From the NCBI RefSeq assembly GCF_013410035.1, contig NZ_JACCBW010000002.1:372001-436000 (forward strand): a stretch of 64,000 nucleotides of DNA, written 5' to 3'. Below are positions 8,538-16,536 of this stretch, piece after piece. A program made the translations under genes and the position numbers. This DNA comes from Nocardioides cavernae (GTDB lineage: Bacteria > Actinomycetota > Actinomycetes > Propionibacteriales > Nocardioidaceae). The notes under the pieces were generated by a model. It was not told where the DNA came from. It ran no database searches and saw only the letters and a list, made by a program, of their open reading frames with translations. The stretch's first letter is position 1. Every line of letters begins with the position of its first letter.

Positions 8538-8624
8538 CGTAGACGCGCGGACACAACTGCGGTCGCCGCGTGTGTCGGACGCTTGCGGGCGCCGCGCGAG
8601 ACGACTTCTGTCCGCGCGTCTACG
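8538..8624. repeat. Inverted repeat pair between CDGSH gene and DUF559-like gene
   Basis: CGTAGACGCGCGGACA (8538-8553) is the exact reverse complement of 8609-8624, with a 55-nt spacer. The same core recurs at 9527-9607, so copies flank the gene at 8676-9572. Confidence 0.85.
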
Positions 8625-8663
8625 GCCTGTGGATGGTGCGAGCGGCGACCTGGCCCTGCCGCC

Positions 8664-8675
8664 CATGCTGGGGGC
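8664..8675 (+). promoter_or_regulatory. Candidate -10 of a leaderless start
   Basis: CATGCT at 8664-8669 lies 6 nt before the GTG at 8676 and no ribosome binding site is present, so the transcript may begin at or next to the start codon. Confidence 0.4.
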
Positions 8676-9572
8676 GTGGACGTCGTCACTGTCATCGAGC
8701 GCTTGGGCGGTCTCGCCTCACGGGCCGACCTGATCCGCGCGACGTCGCGCGCCGACGTCGACCGGGCGCTCCGCGCCGGCGCCGTCGTGAGCGTCGGGCA
8801 CGGCCGCTACGCGACGCCCGGGAGCGACCAGGCCGCTGTCCTCGCGTTCCGGCTCAACGGCCACCTCAGCCTCACCAGCGCCGCGGTGCACCACGGCTGG
8901 GAGGTGAAGACGGTCCCGGACGTGCCGCACGTGGCCTTCCCGCGCAAGCGCAACGTGGCGCAGCTCGGACGGCGGCAGGTGGTGGTCCATCGCGCCGACC
9001 TCGGTCCTGACGACACCTCGGGGATCGCGACGAGCCGCGACGTCACCCTGCTGCACTGCCTGCGCTCGCTCCCCGACGACGAGGCCCTCACGATCGCGGA
9101 CTCTGCGCTGCGACACGGTGAGATCGCCACCCTGCGCCGCGTCCTGGCGAGCGTCCGGGGAGCCGGCAGCGCGAAGGTGCGCCGGATCGGGCTCGCTGCG
9201 GACGCGCGGGCCGCGAACCCGTTCGAGTCCGTGACGAGGGCGATCTGCCTGCAGGTGCCCGGACTCCACGTGGTGCCGCAGGTGGTGCTGTCGACGGACC
9301 ACTACTGGGCGCGCCCGGACCTGGTCGACCGCGAGCTGCGCATCGTGGTCGAGTGCGAGTCGTGGGAGTGGCACGGCGACCGGAAGGGCTTCGTCAAGGA
9401 CGTCCGGCGCTACACGTTGCTGACGGCCGACGGGTGGACGGTGCTCCGCTTCACGTGGGACGACGTCATGCTGCGCCCGGCGTGGGTGCGCGCGGTGCTC
9501 GCTCAGGTCGTCGCACGAGCAGTGGGAGACGCGCGGACAGAAGTCGCCGACGCCTGGCCGGCCGCCGCCTGA
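8676..9572 (+). CDS. AbiEi/DUF559-like protein with endonuclease-type C-terminus
   Basis: 298 residues. The N-terminal about 80 resemble the winged-helix region of AbiEi-type antitoxin proteins (GGLASRADLI...GRYATPG). The C-terminal about 90 resemble a DUF559/VSR-like restriction-endonuclease fold: Asp in PDLVDRELRIVVECESWEWHG, then a GWTVLRFTWDD tail. Such proteins are common accessory genes in actinobacteria with unsettled function. No partner toxin gene is adjacent. It sits alone between two copies of an inverted repeat, the right one reaching into its last codons. The GTG at 8676 is preferred over an in-frame ATG at 8583 that would extend through the left repeat. Confidence 0.65.
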   Translation: MDVVTVIERLGGLASRADLIRATSRADVDRALRAGAVVSVGHGRYATPGSDQAAVLAFRLNGHLSLTSAAVHHGWEVKTVPDVPHVAFPRKRNVAQLGRRQVVVHRADLGPDDTSGIATSRDVTLLHCLRSLPDDEALTIADSALRHGEIATLRRVLASVRGAGSAKVRRIGLAADARAANPFESVTRAICLQVPGLHVVPQVVLSTDHYWARPDLVDRELRIVVECESWEWHGDRKGFVKDVRRYTLLTADGWTVLRFTWDDVMLRPAWVRAVLAQVVARAVGDARTEVADAWPAAA

Positions 9573-9607
9573 GCGGAGGTCGCGACACGACTTCTGTCCG
9601 CGCGTCT
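9527..9607. repeat. Inverted repeat at 3' end of DUF559-like gene
   Basis: A 20-nt arm at 9527-9546 is exactly complementary to 9588-9607, and the left arm is inside the coding end. The core TCTGTCCGCGCGTCTACG also ends the repeat pair at 8538-8624, giving direct copies about 985 bp apart. Confidence 0.85.
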
Positions 9608-10235
9608 ACGCGCGGTCGATCCGGGCCAGCACGCCGCGGACGTGCTGGCGTACCTCCACCATCGCGAGCCGTCCCTCGGCGACGCACGGCTCCTCGCGCA
9701 GCAGGTCGGTCTGCGCGCGGGTGCCGACCTGGAGCACGGCGGACCCGCCGGGCGCGAGGTGCCGGTCGATGACCTCGAGGCAGGCACGGGCGACGTCGAG
9801 CCCGTCGTCGCCCCCGTCGATCGCGGTCAGCGGGTCCTGGGGGTAGCGGGTGGTCTGCTCGCGCGGCACCCACGGCGGGTCGGCGATCACCACAGGGAAC
9901 CGCTCGTCGTCGGCGAGGGCCTCCTCGAGCCGGGACTCGCGGACCTCGACGCGCTCGGCCAGGCCGTTGGCGACGGCGTTGACGCGGGCGTAGTCGCAGG
10001 CGACGGGGCTGGCGTCCACGCACACGAGCCTGCGGCCGTTGGCCGCGACGGCGAGCAGGCCGATGTGCCCCGCCCCCGCGCAGAGCTCCAGCACCGTCCC
10101 GCCGGGCGTGGTCGCCATCAGGTCGGCCGCCCACGCCGACTGCGCGGCGGTCCACTCGCGCGGGCGGAGCACGCGGTCGTCGAAGGCGATGTCCAGGGAC
10201 CCCGGTGCGGGCCCGAACTCGATGTGCTCGGTCAT
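9606..10235 (-). CDS. Class I SAM-dependent methyltransferase (HemK-like motif)
   Basis: 209 residues. Motif I is VLELCAGAGHIG near residue 48, an acidic residue binds the ribose (VCVDAS), and motif IV is DPPW, like the (N/D)PPY/W of HemK/PrmC and related N-methyltransferases. It could modify protein glutamine, nucleic acid or a small molecule; the target is not evident. It is the last gene of a seven-gene operon, its ATG overlapping the upstream stop by 4 nt. Its stop lies right at the inverted repeat at 9588-9607, which may act as terminator. Confidence 0.8.
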   Translation of the reverse strand: MTEHIEFGPAPGSLDIAFDDRVLRPREWTAAQSAWAADLMATTPGGTVLELCAGAGHIGLLAVAANGRRLVCVDASPVACDYARVNAVANGLAERVEVRESRLEEALADDERFPVVIADPPWVPREQTTRYPQDPLTAIDGGDDGLDVARACLEVIDRHLAPGGSAVLQVGTRAQTDLLREEPCVAEGRLAMVEVRQHVRGVLARIDRA

Positions 10236-11815
10236 GTGCGGCGGAGCCTCCTCGTGCGCTGCTGCCAGATCGCGGCGCGGGCGGCGTTGGCGCCGGCCGA
10301 CCCGTGGACGCCGCCGCCGGGGTGCGCGGAGGCGGAGGCGAGGAACAGGCCGGGTACGCCCGTCGCCGCGCGGCCACGCATGGCGGGCACCGGCCGGAAG
10401 ACGAGCTCCTGGTGGAGCTGGGACGTGCCGCCGTTGACGGCACCGCCGATGAGGTTGGCGTTGCGCGCCTCGAGCTCGTGCGGCCCCAGCACCCGCCGCT
10501 CGAGGACGAGGGAGCCGAACCCCGGCGCGCGCTCCTCGATCCGCGCCTGCATCCGGTCCGCGAACCGCTCGGTGTCGTCACGGTCCCACGCACCCGTGAC
10601 CTCGCCCGCCGCGTCGGCCCTGGTCATCCCCGGCTGCGGCACGTGGGTGTAGGCCCAGAACGACTCGGTGCCCGCTGGGGAGCGGGTCGGGTCGCTGGTC
10701 GTCATCTGACCGGTCAGCAGGAACGGCCGGTCCGGCACGACACCGGACGACACCTGCGAGAGGGTCTGCGTCATCTGCTCGACCGAGTCCGCGACGTGCA
10801 CCGTCCCCGGCGCGAGGTCGGGCCGGTTGGTCCACGGCACCGGACCGGAGAGCGCCCAGTCCACCTTCACCGTGCCCGGGTCGAGCTCGAAGTCGCGCAT
10901 CCCGCGCACCACCCGCGCGGGCAGGTGCTCCTGGGCGACGAGCCGGCCGAACAGGTGCGCCGCCGAGACGTCGGCCAGCACCGTGCCCGAGGCGTACGCC
11001 CGACCGTCGCGGGTGCGTACGCCCTGCACGCGGCCGTGGTGGACCTGGACCTCGGTGACCTCGGCGTCCGTCACGACCTCGACGCCGCGCGAGCGGCAGC
11101 GCGCCACCAGCGCGTCGGTCAGCGACTGGGCCCCGCCGCGCGGGACGGGGAAGCCGACGGTCTGGCCGAGCATCGTCATCAGGACGCCGAAGACGCCGGA
11201 CCCCGGTGAAGCGAGGGGGAAGTCGGCGTGCCCGGCGTTGCCGGACAGGAGCAGGCCCCCGGCCTCGCCCGAGAAGAGCTCACGCCCGAGGGACGCGACC
11301 GGGGTGGCGAGGCGGCGGACCGTGTCGAGGCCGCCCGCCCTGGCGAGCGCAGGCAGGAGCCGGGCGCCCGCGCGCACCGGGGGGAACGGCGTGGTCAGCC
11401 CGTCGACCAACGACGGCCCGATCCGGTCCCACGTCGCGCACAGGTCGAGCCACGCGTCGCCGTCACCGGGGCGCAGCGCGTCGAGCCCGGCCGCGGTCGC
11501 CGCGCGGTCGCGGTGCAGCACGGCCCACTGGCCGTCGCCGAAGGGGTGACCGAGGACGGCGGGCGCGTGCTCCCACACCAGGCCGTGGTCCTCGAGCCGC
11601 AGCGACGCGATCGCGCTCGACGCCACGGCGAGCGGGTAGAAGGCGCTGAAGGTGTCGTGCACGAAGTCCGGGTGCACCTCGCGGTCGCTGCGCACCGCGC
11701 CGCCGGGGGTGGCCTGGGCCTCGAGGACCGCGACCTCCCACCCGGCGTCGGCGAGGACGTTGGCCGCGACGAGCCCGTTGGGCCCGGCGCCGACCACGAC
11801 GGCGGAGTGGGTCAC
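10232..11815 (-). CDS. Phytoene-desaturase-like FAD/NAD(P) oxidoreductase
   Basis: 527 residues. The FAD-binding N-terminus VVVGAGPNGLVAAN is followed by ADAGWEVAVLEA and a PGGAVRS segment typical of carotenoid desaturase/isomerase-like flavoproteins (CrtI/PYROXD2 group). The C-terminal ASASAHPGGGVHGSAG matches the second flavin-binding stretch. It probably oxidises or isomerises a hydrophobic substrate such as an isoprenoid. GTG at 11815 overlaps the stop of the SRPBCC gene and the stop overlaps the methyltransferase ATG. Its place among glycosyltransferases suggests that the substrate is an aglycone or lipid, which is inference. Confidence 0.82.
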   Translation of the reverse strand: MTHSAVVVGAGPNGLVAANVLADAGWEVAVLEAQATPGGAVRSDREVHPDFVHDTFSAFYPLAVASSAIASLRLEDHGLVWEHAPAVLGHPFGDGQWAVLHRDRAATAAGLDALRPGDGDAWLDLCATWDRIGPSLVDGLTTPFPPVRAGARLLPALARAGGLDTVRRLATPVASLGRELFSGEAGGLLLSGNAGHADFPLASPGSGVFGVLMTMLGQTVGFPVPRGGAQSLTDALVARCRSRGVEVVTDAEVTEVQVHHGRVQGVRTRDGRAYASGTVLADVSAAHLFGRLVAQEHLPARVVRGMRDFELDPGTVKVDWALSGPVPWTNRPDLAPGTVHVADSVEQMTQTLSQVSSGVVPDRPFLLTGQMTTSDPTRSPAGTESFWAYTHVPQPGMTRADAAGEVTGAWDRDDTERFADRMQARIEERAPGFGSLVLERRVLGPHELEARNANLIGGAVNGGTSQLHQELVFRPVPAMRGRAATGVPGLFLASASAHPGGGVHGSAGANAARAAIWQQRTRRLRRT

Positions 11816-12252
11816 CTGACCCTGCCCTCCACCACGTAGGCGAGGCGCCGCAGCGCCTCGACGTTGCGCAGGTGCAGCTGGGCGTCGCGCAGCGGCTTCG
11901 GCACCAGCGTGCCCGGCCCCGCCGTGGCGTCCTCCACGATGGTGACGGTCGTCGTCGTGGTGCTCTCCGGCTCCAGTGAGATCTCGACGTGCGCCTGGCC
12001 GGCGGGCCACCCTCGCGCGAGCAGCAGGATCCGCGCGGACTCCTCGACCTCGAGCACCTCGGTGGTGTCGTCGATGAGCAGCGGCCACGAGCCGACGCTG
12101 TGGTGCAGGCGCGATCCCACGGCCGGCCAGGTCTCGTCGACGTCGCGCATCCGCGACGCGCCGACGACGAAGAGCGGGTAGAGCCAGCCGTCGGCCAGCA
12201 CCTCCCAGACCTGCTCGGGCGTCGCGTCGATCGTTCGGCTGGTCGTGCTCAT
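11812..12252 (-). CDS. SRPBCC-family protein
   Basis: 146 residues with the START-like helix-grip pattern: an N-terminal beta strand (SRTIDATPEQVWEVLADG) and a C-terminal long helix (LRNVEALRRLAYVVEG). The family binds hydrophobic ligands, and some members are cyclases or aromatases. No catalytic residues can be assigned. ATG at 12252 overlaps the stop of the glycosyltransferase gene and its stop overlaps the GTG of the flavoprotein. It may present or hold the substrate of the flavoprotein. Confidence 0.8.
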   Translation of the reverse strand: MSTTSRTIDATPEQVWEVLADGWLYPLFVVGASRMRDVDETWPAVGSRLHHSVGSWPLLIDDTTEVLEVEESARILLLARGWPAGQAHVEISLEPESTTTTTVTIVEDATAGPGTLVPKPLRDAQLHLRNVEALRRLAYVVEGRVR

Positions 12253-13148
12253 GGGGTCGTCCCCTCCTGGGTCGTCCGGGTGGTTCGGGTGCTCCGGGTG
12301 CTCCGGGTGTTCCGCGTGCTCCGGGTGGTCCTGACCCAGTTCCCACCTACCCGCTCGACCAGTCGTGCGCGCTCGAGGTCCTCCAGCCACCCCTGCATCG
12401 GCCACTCGCCCCAGCGCTCGTGGAAGAGCCGACCGTTGCGCAGGATGTCGTCGACGTGCTCGACGGGCGGGCTGCTGACCGGGTGGTGCTGGTGGTACGC
12501 CCGGGCGGCGCCGACCCAGCCGAGCCCGACGCCGTGGACGACGGCGCTGCGGGCGAAGTCGGTGTCCTCGCCGCCGTAGCCGGTGTAGTCCTCGCAGAAC
12601 CCGCCCACCCGGGCCCACGCGGCCGGGGAGACCGCGAAGGACAGCGACCAGAAGAGGTCGGGGTCGAGGTCGTCGAGCAGCCGGCCGGGAGCGAGGTCGG
12701 GCCGGGCCGGGTGCGGGTCGTCCCAGGCGGCGAGGTCTGCCGGGTCGGCGGGATACCCCTCGGGCGGGGGCGGCGGCAGGTAGGTCACGGGGCCCGACCA
12801 GATCCACTGCGGGCGGGCCGCGACCACGTCGGCGTACGCCTCGACGAGCCCGGCCCCCGGCAGGCAGTCCACGTCGAGCAGGACCACGACGTCGGCGCCG
12901 GCGTCCAGGACGGTGCGTACGCCGAGGTTGCGCGCCATGGCGAGCGGCAGGCGCCCCTCCCGCCCAGGCCCGACGTGCACGACGCGGCGGCGCAGGCCGC
13001 CCTCCTCGCGCTCGACGATGGCGTCGTCGTCCATCGCCACGACGAGGTAGTCGTCAGGCACCCGCGTGCCACCGGCCAGGGTGCGGTGCTGGCCGGCGAG
13101 GTGGTCGTGGCGGCCGTGGGCGATCGTCACGACGGCGACCCGGGTCAC
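12249..13148 (-). CDS. Glycosyltransferase, GT2/GT7-like
   Basis: 299 residues, GT-A fold. The sugar-nucleotide metal-binding motif is Asp-Val-Asp in VVVLLDVDCLPG. A galactosyltransferase-type motif GYGGEDTDF follows near residue 205. It should transfer a sugar from a nucleotide donor. GTG at 13148 overlaps the stop of the upstream glycosyltransferase. The last about 20 residues are a Thr-Arg-Ser/Thr repeat encoded by six 9-bp units (12276-12329), outside the catalytic fold. Confidence 0.82.
   Translation of the reverse strand: MTRVAVVTIAHGRHDHLAGQHRTLAGGTRVPDDYLVVAMDDDAIVEREEGGLRRRVVHVGPGREGRLPLAMARNLGVRTVLDAGADVVVLLDVDCLPGAGLVEAYADVVAARPQWIWSGPVTYLPPPPPEGYPADPADLAAWDDPHPARPDLAPGRLLDDLDPDLFWSLSFAVSPAAWARVGGFCEDYTGYGGEDTDFARSAVVHGVGLGWVGAARAYHQHHPVSSPPVEHVDDILRNGRLFHERWGEWPMQGWLEDLERARLVERVGGNWVRTTRSTRNTRSTRSTRTTRTTQEGTTP
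12276..12329. repeat. 9-bp tandem repeat at 3' end of glycosyltransferase gene
   Basis: Six consecutive 9-mers related to CCGGGTGCT, four of them differing by one or two bases, encode Thr-Arg-Ser/Thr units on the minus strand. Like the repeat in the cinA-like gene, it has a 9-bp unit and sits at the extreme 3' end of a gene. Confidence 0.85.
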
Positions 13149-14182
13149 GACCGGCACCTCGTCCGGTCGCGCACGTCGAGCACCACCCGGGCGAAGCGCT
13201 CGGCCGCATCGCCGTCGCACCAGGCGGTCCACCGCTGCGGGTCGAGCGACGCCGCCCGGCTGAGCACGTACGGCCACTCGTCGGCGTCGGGCCAGGTGCG
13301 GCACACGACCGCCGGCCAGTCCTGCTCGAGCACGGCGGCGGTGGTCCGCTGCTCCTGGTGCGGCCGCTCCTGGGGGAGGACCACGGCGGGCCGGCGCGCT
13401 GCGGCGGTCTCGGCCAGCGCGTTCTGGCCCGCGTGGGTGACGACGACGTCGGCGGCGGCGAGCACCACCGACGGGTCGTCCACCCAGGTCTCCGGTCCCG
13501 CGCCGAGCACGTCCCACTCCCACCCGGGCGTCGACGCGAGGGCCGCCCGTACGGAGGCGGGGGCGACGTCGTGGCCTCCCGTGCCGAGCATGAGGACGAC
13601 CTTGCGCGCAGCACCGGTCGGTGTCGCGTCGGGGACGTCACGGACCGGGTGGCGCGAGAGCGCGCCGACGCACACGAGCCGCTCGCGCAGCTCCGGCGGG
13701 AGGCCGGGTGCCATGCCGTCGGCCTCCGCGGGCCAGAAGCCGACGAGGGCCTCGGCGACACCGAGCCCGAGACGGTGGGGCTCGTCGTCGCGCCGCCCGG
13801 GCAGCACGACGCCGATGACCGGGACGCCGTGGAGCCGCACCAGCAGGCTGACCTCGACCGACACGTCGACGACCACGAGGTCGGGCCGGGCCGAGGCGAG
13901 CCACGCGGAGATCGCGGACGTGCGCTCGCGGAGGCCGTCGTGGTGCAGCGGTGCCCAGTGCAGGTGGTCGTGGGCGGTCCGGTCGGGCGCGCGACCGCCG
14001 TCGTCGCGGGCGAGCCGGACCCAGTCGCCGGGCCAGCCGCGCGGTGCCTCGAGGCTGGACAGCCCGGTGACCCGGATGCCCTCGCGCGCCAGGCGCTCGG
14101 CGAGCACCTGGGCCCGGTGGCGGTGGCCGCTGCCGACGTGGTGGACGTAGTAGCCGACGGACCCCCGAGCGGGTGGCGTCAC
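13145..14182 (-). CDS. MurG/GT28-like glycosyltransferase
   Basis: 345 residues, GT-B fold. The N-terminal GSGHRHRAQ loop resembles the glycine-rich acceptor loop of MurG and diacylglycerol glucosyltransferases. The C-terminal half contains VVTHAGQNALAE and VVLPQERPHQEQ, equivalent to the donor-binding region. The donor and acceptor are unknown; a lipid acceptor is plausible. ATG at 14182 overlaps the upstream gene's stop and its own stop overlaps the next GTG. No membrane segment is seen. Confidence 0.82.
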   Translation of the reverse strand: MTPPARGSVGYYVHHVGSGHRHRAQVLAERLAREGIRVTGLSSLEAPRGWPGDWVRLARDDGGRAPDRTAHDHLHWAPLHHDGLRERTSAISAWLASARPDLVVVDVSVEVSLLVRLHGVPVIGVVLPGRRDDEPHRLGLGVAEALVGFWPAEADGMAPGLPPELRERLVCVGALSRHPVRDVPDATPTGAARKVVLMLGTGGHDVAPASVRAALASTPGWEWDVLGAGPETWVDDPSVVLAAADVVVTHAGQNALAETAAARRPAVVLPQERPHQEQRTTAAVLEQDWPAVVCRTWPDADEWPYVLSRAASLDPQRWTAWCDGDAAERFARVVLDVRDRTRCRS

Positions 14183-15246
14183 GCGGCGTCCACCCGCTGT
14201 GCGAGCTCGCCGTAGAGACCGAGGTAGCGATCGACCATCGCGTCGGCGCCGCAGGTGGCCACGGCGTACGCCCGCACGTCACCGCGGTCGAGGGCGGCCG
14301 CCTCGCGGATCGCGACGGCGAGCGCCTCCACGTCGTCCGGTGCCACCAGCACCCCGGCGCGGGGCGAGACCACCTGGACGAGGCCGCCACGGGCGAAGCC
14401 CGCCACCGGGGTGCCGCTCGCCATCGCCTCCGCGGCGACCAGGCCGTACGGCTCGTCCCACACCGGCGTCACGACGGCCACCGAGGCCGACCTCAGGAGC
14501 GCGGACAGGTCGGGGCCGGACAGGTGGCCGACGTGCCGGGCGTCGGGCCCGAGGCGCGGGGCGACCTCGCGGGCGAAGTAGTCCTCGTCCTGGACGGGAC
14601 CGGCCAGCAGGAGGTCCACCCCGGCGCGGCGGCAGGCGTCGATCGCGAGGTGCGGGGCCTTCTCGGGGACGATGCGCCCGGTCCACACGGCGGGGCCGCC
14701 GCCGTCCCCGGCGGGCCAGCGCCTCAGGTCGAGGCCGTTGAGCACGACGTCGCTGTCGACCGCGTGGCGCCACGCGTCGGCCGTCCACTGGCTCACCGCG
14801 ACGAAGCGGGGCGGGCGGGGGCACAGGGCCAGGGCGGACTCGATCAGCGGCAGCGGCGGTGTGTGCAGCGTCGTGAGCACGGGCACGTCGAGCGCCGGCG
14901 CCATCGCCACCGGCAGGTGGTGGAGGCTGTTGTTGTGCACCACGTCGTAGTCCTCGGCGCCGGTGCGCGCGAGGGAGAGCATGAGGTCGAGGTAGGCGTG
15001 GTGCTCGGCCAGCCACCCCGCGTTGGGCGCGAACTTGTCGGCCATCGCGGCGGCGCTCACCTCCACGGACGCCAGCGGCAGCACGCGCGCGGGCAGCGAC
15101 GTGTCGGACCCCGGACCGGCGAAGAGGGTGACGTCGTGCCCGCGCTCGGCCAGGCCGCGCACCATCGTGTGGGTCATCGACTCCAGGCCGCCTGCGAAGG
15201 GTTCCCGGATGGGGTAGCTGCTCGAGGCGATGAGGCAGATCCTCAC
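14179..15246 (-). CDS. GT4-family glycosyltransferase
   Basis: 355 residues, GT-B fold. The N-terminus (MRICLIASSSYPIREP then FAGGLESMTH) is typical of GT4 enzymes. The C-terminal domain has GRIVPEKAPHLAI and the EX7E donor motif within EPYGLVAAEAMASG. It is a retaining sugar transferase using a nucleotide-sugar donor. GTG at 15246 overlaps the upstream stop; the ORF could be extended upstream only by overlapping the neighbouring gene. Third glycosyltransferase from the 3' side of the four in this operon. Confidence 0.87.
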   Translation of the reverse strand: MRICLIASSSYPIREPFAGGLESMTHTMVRGLAERGHDVTLFAGPGSDTSLPARVLPLASVEVSAAAMADKFAPNAGWLAEHHAYLDLMLSLARTGAEDYDVVHNNSLHHLPVAMAPALDVPVLTTLHTPPLPLIESALALCPRPPRFVAVSQWTADAWRHAVDSDVVLNGLDLRRWPAGDGGGPAVWTGRIVPEKAPHLAIDACRRAGVDLLLAGPVQDEDYFAREVAPRLGPDARHVGHLSGPDLSALLRSASVAVVTPVWDEPYGLVAAEAMASGTPVAGFARGGLVQVVSPRAGVLVAPDDVEALAVAIREAAALDRGDVRAYAVATCGADAMVDRYLGLYGELAQRVDAA

Positions 15247-16382
15247 CGCACCGCCCTCACGAGCATCTCGTAGAGGCGGTCGTGCGCGCTCGCCAGTGCC
15301 GCGCGTTCGCGGCGCCGGTCCTCGACGGTGGGAGGCGGGGCCACGCGACCGGCGTACGCCTCGCGCACCGCCGCGGCCAGGCTCTCCGCGTCGAGGTGCT
15401 GCTCGTCGTGGCCGTAGGACAGCACCGTCGCCTGGTCGGCGAAGTAGCCGCACGACGGAGCGATGACCGCGGTCCCGAGGTCGCGGCACGCCTCCAGCCA
15501 GCCGCTGTGGGTGCCGAAGCGGTAGGGCAGCACCGACACGTCGAGCGACGCGAGGTAGGCCCACAGCGCGTCGTCGTCGAGGAAGTCGTGGATGCGCAGG
15601 TCGATCTCGCCGCGAGCGGCGTGCTCGTGGAGCGCCTCGGACAGCGCGGCGTCGTAGCGCGCCCCGTCGGGGAGCAGCACGTCACGGTGGCCGTTGACCT
15701 GCAGGACCGCGTGGGGCAGCTCGCGCAGGGCGTCGACGAGCACGGGCACGAGGGGGTGCGGGTGCATGCCCGCACGCAGGCTCTTCACGTGCAGCCCGAC
15801 GCGGAACTGCTGGGCGCGCGGGCCGCTGCGGCGCACCCCGCGCATCGCGGCGGCGCGTCGCATCACGTCGAACGGCACCACGTGGGGGTGCGGCAGGACG
15901 ATGGCCTCGCGACCCCACCGGGACCGGATCTCGTCGGCCGCGCCCCGGGTCAGGGTGATGAGGGCGTCGGCCGCGGGTACCAGCACGTCGAGCTGGCGGT
16001 CGTGGAGCTCGCGCTCGGCGTGGTGGGGGTTGCGCAGGTCGTGGACCGTGAACACCAGCGGCTTGCCGCGCCGGCGCAGGTCGTCCACGAGGGCCTGGAG
16101 GTCCTCGGGGCTGCGGGCGTCGAAGCCGAAGTGCAGGTGGAACACGTCGAAGTCGTTCGTCGCGGCCCATCCCGGGTCGAGCATCACCGGGGGCCACCAG
16201 CGCTGCGTCTGCGCGGCGCCCTCGGGGGTCGGGTCGGGGAGGCGGTGGGGCCCGGAGCCGTCCTCGGGCGCGAGGTGACGGACGTACACGTGTCCCGAGG
16301 GGACGGACGCCACCACCAGTCGGCGAGAACGGGCGCGCGGCACCGCCGGTGCGGGCGCGCCAGTCGTCACGTGAGTGGTCAC
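15243..16382 (-). CDS. GT4-like glycosyltransferase, first gene of operon
   Basis: About 379 residues, GT-B fold with VFHLHFGFDARSPED and LVFTVHDLRNPHH in the N-terminal domain. DALITLTRGAADEIRS leads into the C-terminal domain, which ends with SVLPYRFGTHSGWLEACRDLG, a variant donor-binding stretch. The start is uncertain: GTG at 16382 or GTG at 16370 fit; neither has a strong ribosome binding site. It heads a seven-gene minus-strand operon down to 9606 and is divergent from the GAF/ANTAR gene at 16537. Confidence 0.8.
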   Translation of the reverse strand: MTTHVTTGAPAPAVPRARSRRLVVASVPSGHVYVRHLAPEDGSGPHRLPDPTPEGAAQTQRWWPPVMLDPGWAATNDFDVFHLHFGFDARSPEDLQALVDDLRRRGKPLVFTVHDLRNPHHAERELHDRQLDVLVPAADALITLTRGAADEIRSRWGREAIVLPHPHVVPFDVMRRAAAMRGVRRSGPRAQQFRVGLHVKSLRAGMHPHPLVPVLVDALRELPHAVLQVNGHRDVLLPDGARYDAALSEALHEHAARGEIDLRIHDFLDDDALWAYLASLDVSVLPYRFGTHSGWLEACRDLGTAVIAPSCGYFADQATVLSYGHDEQHLDAESLAAAVREAYAGRVAPPPTVEDRRRERAALASAHDRLYEMLVRAVR

Positions 16383-16454
16383 GCGCCCATGTACCCCCGC
16401 CCGACGTCCACATGCGCGCCGATCACTCCCTCCCATCCCATGGGCGGTGCCGCG

Positions 16455-16482
16455 TTGAGACGCGAGCCGTGAGCGGGATAAC
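16455..16482 (+). promoter_or_regulatory. Candidate sigma-A promoter of GAF/ANTAR gene
   Basis: TTGAGA (16455-16460) and GATAAC (16477-16482) are separated by 16 nt, about 55 nt before the start at 16537. Confidence 0.4.
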
Positions 16483-16536
16483 TTTTGCCTCGACTCCAGA
16501 ACACGGGTCGCAGGTGCAAGTCCACAAGGATCCTCA

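Noticed and set aside
8538..9607. Inverted repeats considered as insertion-sequence ends
   Set aside because: The enclosed gene is not a transposase and no target-site duplication is evident; a mobile cassette remains only a hypothesis.
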